Shown here piece after piece: positions 20,481 through 31,960 of a stretch of DNA of 64,000 nt (position 1 is its first letter; each line of letters starts with the position of its first letter). Below the pieces are notes generated by a model. The model saw nothing but the letters and a program-made list of their open reading frames with translations, was not told where the DNA came from and ran no database searches. The translations under genes were made by a program, and so were the position numbers. The stretch spans positions 28,329,507-28,393,506 of the forward strand of contig NC_088867.1 of NCBI RefSeq assembly GCF_032884065.1, given 5' to 3'. The stretch is from Artemia franciscana (lineage: Eukaryota > Arthropoda > Branchiopoda > Anostraca > Artemiidae).

Positions 20481-22800
20481 GAACAAATAATATTATAACA
20501 AGAGCTAAGAGCTCATATGGCACATGTGACGAGGTCGGAAGAGCCAAGAGCTCATATGGCATGAGCTCTAGCAAAATTATAAGAATCAATAGATCGATTT
20601 AAAAAGAAAATCAGAGTCTTAATGCCGGTCTGGATTTAAAATAAGAGCTGAGACACGATGTCCTTCTAAATATCAAAATTCATTAAGATCAGATCACCCA
20701 CTCGTAAGTTAAAAATACATCATTTTTTCTAATTTTTCTTCTCCCTTCAGCCCCCCAGATGGTCAAATCGGGGAAAACGAATTTATCAAGTCAATTTGTG
20801 CAGGTCCTTGACACGCCTACCAATTTTCATCGTCCTAGCACGTCCAGAAGCACTAAACTCACCAAAGCACTGGACCCCCCCTAGAACTCCCCCAAAGAGA
20901 GCGGAACCAGTCTGGTTACGTCAATCACGTATCTACGACATTTGCTTATTCTACCCACTAAGTTTCATCCCGATCTCTCCACTCTAAGCGTTTTCCAAGA
21001 TTTACGGTTTCCCCCTCCAGCTCCCCCCAATGTCACCAGATCTGGTGGAATTTAAAATAAGAGCTCTGAGACATGAGTTCCTTCTAAATATCAAATTTAA
21101 TTAATATTCGGTCACCCATTCTTAAGTAACAAGTACCTTAATTTTTCTGAATTAGTAAGCCCCCAACTCCCACAAAGGGAGCAGATTCAGTCCGGTTATG
21201 CCAATCACGAATCTAGGACTTGTGCTTATTCTTCCGACCCGGTTTCGTCCCGATCTCTCCGCTCTAAGCGTTTTCCGAGATTTCCCGTTTCCCCACGTAA
21301 TTCCCCCAATATCAACGGATATGGTCGGGATTTAAAATAAGAGCTCTGAGACACAAGGTCCTTCTAAATATCAAATTTCATTAAGATCCGATCATCCATT
21401 CGTAAGTTAAAAGTACCTCGTTTATTTAAATTTTTCCTCTACCTCCGGCCTCCAGATGGTCAAATCGAGGAAACGACTGTTATCAAGTCAATTTTCGCAG
21501 GTCCCTGACATGCCTACCAATTTTCATCGTTCTAGCACGTCCAGAAGCACCAAACTCACCAAAGCACTGGAAATCCCCCCAACACCCCCAAAGAAAGCGG
21601 ATCCAGTCTAATTATGTCAATCACGTATCTAGAACTTATTTTAATCCTTCCCATCAAGTTCAATACCGATCTCTCCACTCTAAGCGTTTTCCAAGATTTC
21701 GGGTTTCCAAGATTTCTGTTCCCCCCCCCCTCCAGCCCCCTATGTCCCTGGATCCAATTCGAATTGAAAATGAAGCATCTGAGACATAAGATCTTTCTAT
21801 ATATCAAACTTTATTAAGATCCGATCACCCCTTCGTAAGATAAGGATTCCTCAATTTCCACGTTTTCCAAGATTTTCGGTTTTCCCCTTCAACTCCCCCC
21901 AATGTCACCAGATCTAGCCCGAATTTAAAACAAGAGCTCTGAAGCACAAGATCCTTCTAAATATCAAATTTCATTAAGATCTGATCACCCGTTCGTAAGT
22001 TACAAATGCTTCATTTTTTCAAATCTTTCCGAATTCCCCCCCCGCACAACTCCCCCAAGGAAGGTGGATCGGGTCCAGTTATGTCAATCACGTATCTTGG
22101 ACTTGTGCTTATTCTTTCCACCAAGTTTCATCCTGATCTCTCCACTCTAAGTGTTTTCCAAGATTTCCAGTTCCCCCCCACCCAACTCGCGTCAATGACA
22201 CTGGATCTGGTCGGGATTTAAAATGAGAGATCTGAGTTGCAAGGTTCTTCTATATATGAAATTTCACCAAGATCCGATCGCTCCGTCGTAAGTTAAAAAT
22301 ACCTCATTTTTTCTACTTTTCACAGCTAACCCTCTCCCCAACTCCCCCAAAGAGAGCGGGTTCATTCCGGTTATGTCAATCACGCATCTAGGACTTGTAC
22401 TTATTTTTCCAACCAAGTTTCATCCCGATCCATCCACTGTAGGCCTTTTCCAAGATTTTAGGTTTCCCCAACAACTCCCCCAATGTCACCGGATCCGGTC
22501 GGGATTTAAAATAAGAGCTCTGAGACACGATACCCTTCTTAATATCAAATTTCATTAAGATCTGATCACCCGTTCGTAAATTAAAAATATCTCATTTTTT
22601 CTAATTTCTCCAAATTAACCGTCCCCCGCTCCCTTCCAGATGGTCGAACGGGGAAACGACTATTTCTAATTTAATCTGGTTTGGTCCCTGGTACGCCTGC
22701 CAAATTTCATCCTTGTAGCTTAACTGGAAGTGCCTAAACTAGCAAAACTGGGACAGACAGACAGACGAACGGAATTTGTGATTGCTATATCTCACTTGGT
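20481..22800. repeat. Irregular tandem array, about 280-290 bp unit, ending in GACAGACAGACAGAC
   Basis: TCAATCACGTATCTAGGACT-like blocks recur near 20919, 21198, 21614, 22080 and 22372. Each is followed by ATCTCTCCACTCTAAGCG, GGTCGGGATTTAAAATAAGA and CATTAAGATC.GATCACCC. It ends near 22750 with ACAGACAGACAGACGAACG and ATTGCTATATCTCACTTGG, like the 3' end of a retroposon. Small open frames repeating MSITYLGLVLIL are by-products. Confidence 0.85.
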
Positions 22801-25800
22801 AAATGCCAAGTGCCATAAAAAGCACAAAATTTGATTTTCTTTTTCATTCAGAAAATTATTTTGACTGTATATACAAATCCTTATTTTTCAATGATTTTAC
22901 TTCTGTTCTATTTGCAAATGTAAAAGATACATTCATGTCCACTTTCGAAAGCCATAAAATAAAAAAAAAATCTTTGACCTGATCGGTTTTAGGGAGTACA
23001 CCTTCAATATCAGGAAAAATTTGGCCTCAGCAAACGTTACAAAATGGGAAGCATAGAATATTTTTGCAACTTTGCCATTAACTTAGTTCACCTATTTCCT
23101 TGATAGTTCTGGGTTCAACAGTGTGGAATCGGAAGTTCCAAAGGCGGTATATTTGCATATAGAATATAATACAAAGTGTAATGAACCCCGTTTCTCGTTT
23201 TTTTATATTAAAAACGAGCATGGATTAATTTAATTATTGGGGAGGGGGCGGCTGCCCTCAAACGGCGCCTAATAGTTAATTAATATTAACGGTAATTATT
23301 CCAAAACGTAGTCTGGATTTTACTTCAAGATTTTAAAACGCTACCTACAATAATCTGTAAAAGCAAAAGGCAAATTTCAATGGTTACTATTAATAAATTG
23401 ATTCTTACCGCTAGTGCTGGTGGTACCTGTATAGGAGGACTTTTACTATTGAAGTAAGGTTTAGACGTTTCAGTTTAGCTCATAAATTGCACAGCAGACT
23501 ATAATATAGATATTTCTTTGATTTGAAACAGTTTTGAAAAACCTTCTGTTTTTGTTAACGGCAGCAAAAGATTCAAATAGTAATTTCGTGGTTTACATTT
23601 TAAATGATTCCAGAGTTCAAATTTTGCTACTCTGTGCCTGATTTATAGAACCAAACAGATGGTCTGCCTGGCTGGTCCAAAATGTGGGAAAATTCTGGAG
23701 GAGTCTTTCTACTAACTTGAAATGCTCTTGAGTTAGAGGATTGAAACCTTGGTAAATTTTTCAAATGTTGGTTTAATTTGCTTGCTGGAAGATAAAAATA
23801 CCATTTGATATATAACTTAATGCTCTTTGCAAGTATTATAATCAGTAATGGTGGAGTGTGTCCCATCCTCCTCCCCCTCCTCTAGGTACACAAAACAACT
23901 GATTTTCTTATGTGTGTAGACTACCCTAAAAGTAGGCTAATTTTGTGCTTATAGGACAGAAAATTAGGTCTCTATATTTACCCAAACAGCTAGTCACTAG
24001 TTCAACAGTTAGATCACTGTAAAGCTTCCATCATACCACATATAAAATCAATGATTTTACCAGTGGATTTGCCTAAATTTTCTTAGATGGTGACCAAGCT
24101 ATATGATTATCTTTATTATTTAAACCATGTATAGGATAAAAGGAATGTAACCTACCATGAAAAATTTTCCAATTAGCTCACTTTTGAACATTTGCATTGG
24201 AACTGAACTTTACCCTCCTTCCCTACCCTGACTTGCAAATATATGCCCTGAATTATAGCCCATATTTGCAATGCACAGTTATTTTGACAAACTGATGAAT
24301 CAACTCAAAGAAAAGATAACCCCTTCTGGTTTCCAGAAAAGTTGTAGACAACAGACCATAATTAGCCTAACTGTTCCTTAGAAGCTGAGGCAAAAGGTTT
24401 ACATTCAACCCTCAACAAGCTGTGGTCTTTAGCTAAGGATCATTGGACAAGGAGTTCAGGTGTAGCTGCCCTATGTGCCATAAAGTGTTGGAGAACCTAA
24501 GGAAGTATGTGTGCTGACAGAGTTTTACAGTCTATGTTAGACAGAACTGTGTAAACTGGGCTCATCTGACTTTTGTCTCTACTTTTGAGTCAATTGAAAG
24601 AAAAATGTTTTTAAAAAGAGAAGTTTCATAGAGAAAAGTAAAGAGCCATTCTGAAACATAAGATAAGCAGAAATAAAGTCCTATAATAATTCAAACTTGA
24701 AAGGAACAGAAATTAATATGAACAAATATACCACAAAATTAATGGAAATGAAAATAAGTAATTATGTAAAACAAAAAGATACCTTAACAGATCTTGCTTT
24801 AAGTGAATAAATGAATGCTAAAACAAACACAAATTCAAATGAATAAGGAAGCCTCAAAACAAACAGAAAATGCCACAAACATAAGTAGGGATGTCACCCC
24901 TAAACCTTCTAAAGGTCATAACCTTGTTTGCAATTTATGAAAATAATATGTATTTTGAACAATATGGTTTTTATTTGTCAGTTCATAGAAATTTGTATTG
25001 TTCAAAGTAAGATGATATGCTTCCAATCAGTATCCAGTAGCAGCATGTAGTACAAAATGTTTTAATGGATTAGAGGCAAATATTGTAACCCTTTCTCCCT
25101 CTTCAAAATTGAAAACTTAAAGTTCCATTCCCATTCCCACTCCCCAGCAGTACCAAAAGTTTCAACTTCACAGCTGTTGTCTAGACATTGCAGATACACT
25201 ATTTTGGCAGCCTTTAGTGTTGTAACTTGTAAAATTGGGTATTTTACCATAATTTTACTGACTGATGTAAAATTGGTATTTATTTATTTTATGTGATTTA
25301 TCTATTTTACTGGTATTTTACATATTTTACCAGTATCTTACATATTTTACAATTCTTTGCAGTTATCAGAGCACAAAAGCTCAAAGAGGATAGCAGAAAA
25401 AAGATTGAATATAATTTTGGTTTGTGTATAGCTGTGTTCCCCAGTTTAAAAGGCTGTCTGTCTGACTTAAGTCTCTTGTTATCAGAACAATAAAGTGTAT
25501 TATAGTACAGGTAATTATGGTTCTAAAATGGTGAAATACAATTACATTAGTTCTGTGAACTGTTAAAGACAGAAAGAGCTACAAGCAGGATTGACACATG
25601 ACAAAAAAATAATGAAATTAAATAGCCAAGAAAAATGAGGGTAATGTTATCCAGCAGACAAAAAAGAAGTGAAAATGATAGAGGCAGATGTATCATCAGG
25701 GACTTCTGCCCAGCTGTCTTCAGTACTTGAAAAAAGAAAAGAAAAACTAACCTTTTGAATTAACTCTTAACAGAGCAGAAGAAAGACTGAATCAAACAAG

Positions 25801-25814
25801 CCAGAATAAAAGTT
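22801..25814. other. Quiet AT-rich stretch, no gene supported
   Basis: Few repeats apart from a family B fragment at about 24610-24880. A TATTTTACCAGTATCTTACA-type run at about 25220-25350 has a counterpart at 28040-28165. Open frames here are short and without motifs. Confidence 0.4.
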
Positions 25815-26500
25815 CTAAAGCCAAACTGGCAAGCCATTCCAAAGACAAAGAAATGAATATAAAGATGACAAATGGGTCTATGGCCAGCAAATGAATATGA
25901 AGAGAAAAATAATCAAATGAATAGTTTGCCTGTATACAACAAGGCATCTTTAGCATAGAAAAATAAAACTAGAAACTAAAATATATATACACATCTAAAA
26001 TAGACTAGCATAAAATATTTAGTATACAATTACTTACATATACAATTGGTAAGACACCTTGTTGTATACAGATTAAATATTTGTTTGATTTTTTGTTCTC
26101 TTCATTTTCTTTACTGGTCATAGACCTATTTATCATCTTTATATTCATTTCTTTGTTTTTGTCATGGCTGGCCAGTTCAGCTTTAGATCTTTATTTCATC
26201 AAGTGTATAGGCAAAACTTAGCTGTATTTGTGAATTTTTATCAGTTACTATTGTGGTTTCATGAAGGTAGCTGTAAATTGTATATGGAAGTAATTGTATA
26301 TTATATATTTTATCTTAGTCTATTTTAGTTTTATATAGATATTTTTTAGTTTAGTTTCTATTTTTTTTCTATACTGAAGACACCTTGTTGTATATGGGTA
26401 AAATATTTGTTTGATTTTGTTTCTCTTTGTTTTCATTTACTGGCCATAGACCTATTGGTCATCTTTATATTCATTTCTTTGTTATTGCCAAGCCAGAATA
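25815..26500. repeat. Three-copy repeat, one inverted and two direct
   Basis: The segment 25815-25953 (CTAAAGCCAAACTGGC... to TATACAACAAGGCA) is inverted at 26054-26190 (ACACCTTGTTGTATAC... to GCCAGTTCAGCTTTAG). The latter is repeated directly at 26380-26500. Confidence 0.8.
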
Positions 26501-27424
26501 AATGAAAGACTATCCACCAATTAGATTGAGAAAGAATTCTCTGCTTAGTGATTGACTTAGCTTGTCTACTTACCTAATTTTCACAAAAATTGTGGCCACA
26601 AGATATTAATTTAAACTGAAGAAAAATTTTGCTTGAATACTTTAATGTTAAGCTATTGTAAATTGGGTTTGTAGGAATATCTCAAGTATGTCTATTTAAA
26701 GAAAGGTAGAAATTTTTTGAATCTTTTTAATTTCAATTGCCATCCTAAAGCAATGTGAGAAACCATTCGCTTCAAATGTTAAAGTTGCCTTATCATAAAG
26801 AACTAAATGATCTGGATTTTCAACAATGGAGGGCCAAAGCAGAATCAATATCCTCATTTTTATTTTAAATTTTACGTCTCAAGAAATCTTGTATTCATAC
26901 CTTTTTTCCTCAGGAGCCAAAATACCCCCACGAAATATTCCCCCTTCCCCTGTTGAAAATTCCCCTATTTTCCCCTTATATAATTCCGGATTTTCATTAG
27001 AAGGGAAATTTAAATTTCTACTCTCCTGTTTAAGTAAGGGGCAATCATATTGCATTACCTATAGTAAAGACCCATAAGGTCCAATGTATTAACATTTGTT
27101 CATTTTTTTCCCAGAGACACTTCATGTGGAAGGGTGTTCAAATAAGCTTAGGAGGGGGCTCAGTCAATTGGAAATCGAAAGTTCCAGTGCCCTTCTCAAA
27201 GATTTGGCCTTCTTTTCAACCAGTTCCTACCAAATGAGTTGTTACTGACTACAGTGTCTAAAATAAATTCTTATTCTACTTGAACTGCCCTTATGTTGCA
27301 CCAGTTGTTTTGAAATAATCTTCCAATAAATACCCCAATTATCTCGAAGTGAGAGATGATGGGAGGGTAGAGGTAGAAATTGATATATAATCCTCAGGGC
27401 TATATCCAGGCCTTTCCTTTTGAG
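26501..27424. other. No gene supported
   Basis: AT-rich. It contains a CCCC/TTTTCC-rich patch at 26930-26985. No exon is recognised. Confidence 0.35.
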
Positions 27425-27541
27425 GGGGTGGGCTTTGGAACAGGCACTGCACCTAAATCAGAATCTAAGTCTGAAGGAGAGGAGCTAGATTTGCAAGCAA
27501 ATCCTGTTAAAGACAGTCTTAATGATGGTGAAAGTGACTGA
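27425..27541 (+). CDS. Possible terminal coding exon, unidentified
   Basis: After cctttccttttgag the + strand is open for 38 codons, GVGFGTGTAPKSESKSEGEE then LDLQANPVKDSLNDGESD, ending in TGA. An AATAAA follows at about 27630. The acidic, serine-rich composition looks like a protein tail rather than random AT-rich sequence. No upstream exon or family is recognised. It could be a tail of a retrocopy. Confidence 0.28.
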   Translation, partial: GVGFGTGTAPKSESKSEGEELDLQANPVKDSLNDGESD

Positions 27542-28199
27542 ATGTTCTGCTATTATGATCCAGTGTTTAGTTAATCAAAATCTTCAAAGTGTTACAAACC
27601 TGTTTTTTGCTTGTATTCAATACTTCTATAAATAAATGAAAAACAACATGTATGTGTGTGAAAAATAATAATACAGCTGTATAAATATGCAAGGCTGCTA
27701 GGGTAACATTTCTTAAGTTTACATGTAGAAAAAATGGCTGATATGATCTTACTCCCAAAAAATATTAAAATTTGATTTATTTATTTTATCCTATTTTTTT
27801 TTTGTCGTTGCAAAGTTGATGTCCAAAATTAGGCCATGTCTGATTGCTGAGGTATTACCCTTGGCACAAGATTACGAAATTGATAAACTAGACAGTTGAC
27901 TAAATTGATGAAATTCTTGATGAAGCGGTATTACCTTTTTTAAGCCCTGGAAATCAGGATCATTAAAGAATTTCATTAAAAGCAGCAGGTGATCCTGAAA
28001 AAGAAATGCTTAACTGGTCTTTTACCTACAGGGCAACTCTAAAATACCAATTTTACCCAGTATTTCCTAAGGAGTACCTTATTTTACCTAATTTTACCAA
28101 TGTTACCTTATTTTACCAATTTTACTTTCCAAGTTTTATTTTATGGTAATTTTACAACACTAGTGACCTTAATACATATAAGCCCCTGTTTTCCATTAT
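27542..28199. other. No firm gene; TTTTACC-rich patch
   Basis: A stretch near 27840-27890 reads LIAEVLPLAQDYEIDKLDS, reminiscent of a BTB-domain helix, then meets stops. It is not called. 28040-28165 is rich in ATTTTACC units. Confidence 0.3.
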
Positions 28200-29209
28200 A
28201 AAACCTATATTCCGAAAATTGGTAATCAGCAACATTTACAACCTTTCCCCAAGGGGCTGGTGGTAATGTCATGATGGTTGAGGACAATGGAGTAGTTTTT
28301 GAAAGGTTCTGGGACAATCTGAGACTTGGTTAACATAGGTAATCTGCACAATGCATGTAAGGCATCTAGTTTCAAATGCAGAGATTCTTGATTCATCATC
28401 ATATTATATCTACCAAGTTTTGCTTCAGTGTAAGGTGATGGGAATTATGAAGGAGTTAAAGAATTGCACCTTTAGAGAAGTTGACAGAATCTTGCTTTTC
28501 CAAATTGGCAAGAGGTTCTTTTAGCTGGGGCTAGCCAGGCCAAGTCTTTGCTTGATTGCTTTTGGGCAGTTGTTGTCTGAACTTAGGGGGCTCCCAAAAT
28601 AGACAAAGGAGTTAACATTTTCTACTGGCTCCCGTTTTATTGTCAGCTGGACAGTTCTTATAGCAGGGTCTCTAGACAGCTGCATAACCTTGGTTTTGGC
28701 TTTGTTAATTACCATCTCAAATGCTGAGACTATTTTGTTGATGTCAGTTTTGGGTAGATGCTTTTGGCTGTTGATTTTCTTGATGTCATCTGTTTATGCC
28801 AGCTTATTTATAAGCTTCCCTCCAATCTCTGCCCTGTCCACAGTTTTAGGAACTGGTAGCGCCACATTGAAGAATAGGTTAATGAGGTGGGGTGACAAGA
28901 GGGAACCTTGGAGAACACCCACGAATGCTGGGGAATCTTCTGTCAGTTCCTCCCTTGTGTGTCTTGACCTGGCTAACGAAATGAGTATAGATCTCTGATC
29001 AGGACTGTCATGTTTTTCTGGGACTCCATTATATAGCAGGATGCACCATAATCCATCTCACCATATCGAGTCAAAAGCCTACTTGAAGTCAATAGCAGCT
29101 GTTTTGCAGGCTCAATATGCTTCTTCGTCAATCGCCAAGTGGAGAAAATCTTGTCTATGGTAGAGTGGTCTTTTCTAAAGCCTCCTTGGTATTCCTCTAT
29201 GACATGGTG
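28200..29209 (-). pseudogene. LINE reverse transcriptase remnant, 3' part (left of the hAT insertion)
   Basis: The - strand shows a decayed reverse transcriptase: GVLQGSLLSPHLINLFFN, an altered active-site box KLAYTDDI (usual YADD), NKAKTKVM and VYFGSPLSS. Then comes a LINE-type tail with SKTW and FETRCLTCIV in several frames. This order matches the palm and thumb of non-LTR retrotransposons, RTE/Jockey type by feel. Many stops and frameshifts make it inactive. It continues on the far side of the hAT element at 31609. Confidence 0.75.
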
Positions 29210-29217
29210 TCATAGAG

Positions 29218-31600
29218 CAGTGGTTCCCAACCGGTGGTACGCGTACCCCAGGGGGTACGCGAAACCCTCGCAGGGGGTACGCGAAGGTTCCCAAAATTAA
29301 TTTAGTCTACATCTTTAAAACTTGTTTCTGACTCAGTTCCAACATTTCCCTCAAAATCAGATAACATAACCCATTGTACGTAATTTCAGACTCATTTTCA
29401 AAACTTTCGCTTTCAGTAACCCGCTAATTTTTCTCCATAGCCGTAAGGTCTTGATGCTAATTTTTCTCCATAGCCGTAAGGTCTCGATTTAAACTCAGCG
29501 AGTTCAGTATCTTGTCATCTGTTGAAACACAAAGTTCGTGAATTGTGGTTGCAAACAAAGATGGATAGATTCCTGATCAGGAATAACAAGAAGCCGAATG
29601 ATGGTACCCAAAACTCTGAACCTGCACCTAAGAAGAAGAAATATGACGAATCATCGGTCAAAGTGCGTCGATATTTGTCAGAATACCTAGGGCTCGGATT
29701 TAGTGCAACAAGGTCTGATCCAGTGAATGCACAGTGCGTTCTTTGTGGTCAAGTCTTGGCCAACAGTTCCATGAAACCTGCGCATATGAACCGGCATCTC
29801 AGTACTGTGCACCCTTCTCATGTCGGTAAGCCCATAGAGTTTTTCAAGCGTAAACAAGAAGCATTCGCTAGTAACTGTTTGGAAATTGCAAAAGTGGCAT
29901 CAGTTTCTTCAAAGGCTCTCCGGGCTTCGTATGCTGTTTCATATTTAGTTGCGAAACAGAAAAAACCGCACACCATCGCCGAATGTCTGATATTACCAGC
30001 ACTAGTGAAAGTCAGTGAAATAATGTTTGACACGAAAACTGCTACTGCCCTTCAGTCTATACCTGTGTCGAACAATACCATTTCAAGAAGGATAGAAGAC
30101 ATTGCAAGCGATATTGTCATGCAGGTTATTGAGCTAATAAAGTTGACGAAGATGTTTGTGTTACAGCTTGACGAAAGCACGGATGTGTCAGGTGAAGCCC
30201 AGGTGATCGTCTTTGTTCGATATCAAGATTGTTCTGACATAAGAGAAAATATTCTGTTTTGTCAAAACCTACAGTCAAGAACAACAGGAGAAGAACTATT
30301 CAAGGTGACTGACAAATTCTTCGCAGAAGGGGGCATCTTGTGGGACTGGTGTCTATCAGTTTGCAGTGATGGAGCTGCCGCCCTAACAGGGAAGAATAAT
30401 GGGCTCATGGCCTGGATAAGGAAGAAAAATCCAAAGGTGAAGTGGTTGCACTGCATCATTCACAGGCAAGCTCTTGCATCGAAAAGGATGAACGCACATC
30501 TGCACGAGACCCTCAACGAGGCTGTAAAAGTGATCAACTTCATCAAAGCCCGACCACTGAACTCAAGAATGTTCAAGTTGCTGTGCCAAGAGATGGGTTC
30601 AGAACATCAACATTTACTTCTGCACACAGAAGTTCGCTGGTTGTCTCGTGGGAAGATTTTAAACAGACTTTTCGAGCTTCGACAAGAAGTTCATATGTTT
30701 CTTCTGGAGCAAAAATCTGCATTCAGTTCACTTTTTGAAAACCAGGACTGGGTCTGCAGGCTGGCCTATCTTGCGGATATTTTCGACAAACTGAATGACT
30801 TGAATCTGTCAATGCAAGGTTTCCGGACGGACGAACTCTCCCTGAATTCGAAGATGTGTGCTTTCATCAAGAAATTGGAGTTCTGGCTTAAAAAGGTTCA
30901 AAGAAACAGCGTTAGTGTCTTCCCGACCCTTGACAAGTTTGCGGACGATAGTGAAATTGATAACCTCAACACAATCTGTGATTGTATTCGGGAGCATCTG
31001 ACAAAGTTGCGAGATGAACTTGTGTCATATTTCCCATCGATTATGAACCAAAATAGAACGCAGGATTGGATCCAAAATCCATTTGTTGAAGACGTGACCT
31101 CAAGCTCCGGTCTTAGTGACAAGCTTACAGAGAATCTGATCGAACTTGCCAGTGATCGCGCCTTAGAACTGAAATTCCAAAATGTAACTGTTTCCCAGTT
31201 TTGGCTGGAGGTGAAAGGAGAATACAAGGAACTAAGTGAAATCGCCATGTCTGCTTTGTTACCATTCGGATCCACTTACCTTTGTGAAGTGTCATTTTCG
31301 GCAATGTCATTGATCAAAACCAAACACAGAAACAGACTGAGTGTACAAAATGACCTTATAATTGCCGTTAGTGACATCGAGCCAAGATTTGATAATATTT
31401 TAGCAAAAAAGCAGCCTCAAGTTTCTCATTGATTTTGTACGTACATTTAAGCACCGTCATATTGGACAATAAATCTCGTGTTTTTGAAAATCTGATTTTA
31501 GTTAAGAAAAAAGTAAAACAACGATTCTCAAGAAAGGGGTACGCAAACTTTTTGGGCCTTGACTAGGGGTACGCGGACCGAAAAAGGTTGGGAACCACTG
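29218..31600 (+). mobile_element. Complete autonomous-looking hAT DNA transposon
   Basis: The element is 2383 bp. It begins CAGTGGTTCCCAACC and ends with the exact inverse (15 bp terminal inverted repeats). It is flanked by a perfect 8 bp target duplication, TCATAGAG, at 29210-29217 and 31601-31608. The motif GGGGTACGCG recurs just inside both ends, and a perfect 12 bp palindrome GGTACGCGTACC lies at 29236-29247. It carries one uninterrupted transposase frame and interrupts an older LINE, whose reading resumes on the other side. Confidence 0.95.
29561..31432 (+). CDS. hAT transposase, ZBED5/SCAND3-like, intact
   Basis: Open frame of 623 codons from ATG 29561 (MDRFLIRNNKK). The frame is open further 5' but only from a TTG, so this ATG is the best start. 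A BED-type zinc finger is seen early (CVLCG, then HMNRHLSTVH). The RNase H-like catalytic core shows LDESTDVSGEAQVIVFVRYQ with the first aspartate, CSDGAAALTG with the second, WLHCIIHRQAL and HTEVRWLSRGK. The C-terminal hAT dimerisation region shows ALLPFGSTYLCEVSFSAM and KHRNRLS. Family knowledge: these proteins cut and paste hAT elements, and the lineage also gave rise to domesticated ZBED5, SCAND3 and FAM200 genes. Here terminal repeats and a target duplication show it is a transposon, not a domesticated gene. No stop or frameshift suggests a recent insertion. Confidence 0.93.
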   Translation: MDRFLIRNNKKPNDGTQNSEPAPKKKKYDESSVKVRRYLSEYLGLGFSATRSDPVNAQCVLCGQVLANSSMKPAHMNRHLSTVHPSHVGKPIEFFKRKQEAFASNCLEIAKVASVSSKALRASYAVSYLVAKQKKPHTIAECLILPALVKVSEIMFDTKTATALQSIPVSNNTISRRIEDIASDIVMQVIELIKLTKMFVLQLDESTDVSGEAQVIVFVRYQDCSDIRENILFCQNLQSRTTGEELFKVTDKFFAEGGILWDWCLSVCSDGAAALTGKNNGLMAWIRKKNPKVKWLHCIIHRQALASKRMNAHLHETLNEAVKVINFIKARPLNSRMFKLLCQEMGSEHQHLLLHTEVRWLSRGKILNRLFELRQEVHMFLLEQKSAFSSLFENQDWVCRLAYLADIFDKLNDLNLSMQGFRTDELSLNSKMCAFIKKLEFWLKKVQRNSVSVFPTLDKFADDSEIDNLNTICDCIREHLTKLRDELVSYFPSIMNQNRTQDWIQNPFVEDVTSSSGLSDKLTENLIELASDRALELKFQNVTVSQFWLEVKGEYKELSEIAMSALLPFGSTYLCEVSFSAMSLIKTKHRNRLSVQNDLIIAVSDIEPRFDNILAKKQPQVSH

Positions 31601-31608
31601 TCATAGAG

Positions 31609-31960
31609 ATTTGAGATGGTTAAGAAGTATTTTTGTAAGAATCTTTGCCAGTTGGCTAGTCAAACTAATTGGTCTGTAGTTTTTACAGTCATCTTTTTTG
31701 CCGTTTTTAAAAAGGGGGATGATGGTAATTCTGCCAAGATCTGAGGAAGTGCCCCATTTCCCAGACACTTGTTATGACTTTGTGATATATATCAACATGT
31801 TATTCTGTGACTTTTTTTAGTAGTTCTGACTGAATATAATAAGGGCTTGTGGCTTTGTTGGTCCTAATGGATTTTATTGCTGAGAGTACTTTGTCTCTAA
31901 GTGGAGGAGGGCTTGGGACTACCTGGTACTGTAGTTGTGAGAAAGATAGTAGGATATTAG
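31609..31960 (-). pseudogene. LINE reverse transcriptase remnant, 5' part (right of the hAT insertion)
   Basis: The - strand reads DLGRITIIPLFKNGKKDD, then NYRPISLTSQLAKILTKILL. This is the finger domain motif (I.PLFK.G....NYRPISL) that precedes the part seen at 28200-29209. The frame breaks at TCATAGAG, the hAT target site, so the two parts were one element before insertion. Confidence 0.75.

Noticed and set aside
20481-22800. CRISPR-like array
   Set aside because: Units are long, diverged and irregularly spaced in a eukaryotic setting.
27840-28030. BTB-domain-like exon
   Set aside because: Only about 20 residues look right before stops and frame changes.
29522-29560. Start of the hAT transposase at TTG 29522
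   Set aside because: TTG is not a normal eukaryotic start; the in-frame ATG at 29561 begins a typical protein.
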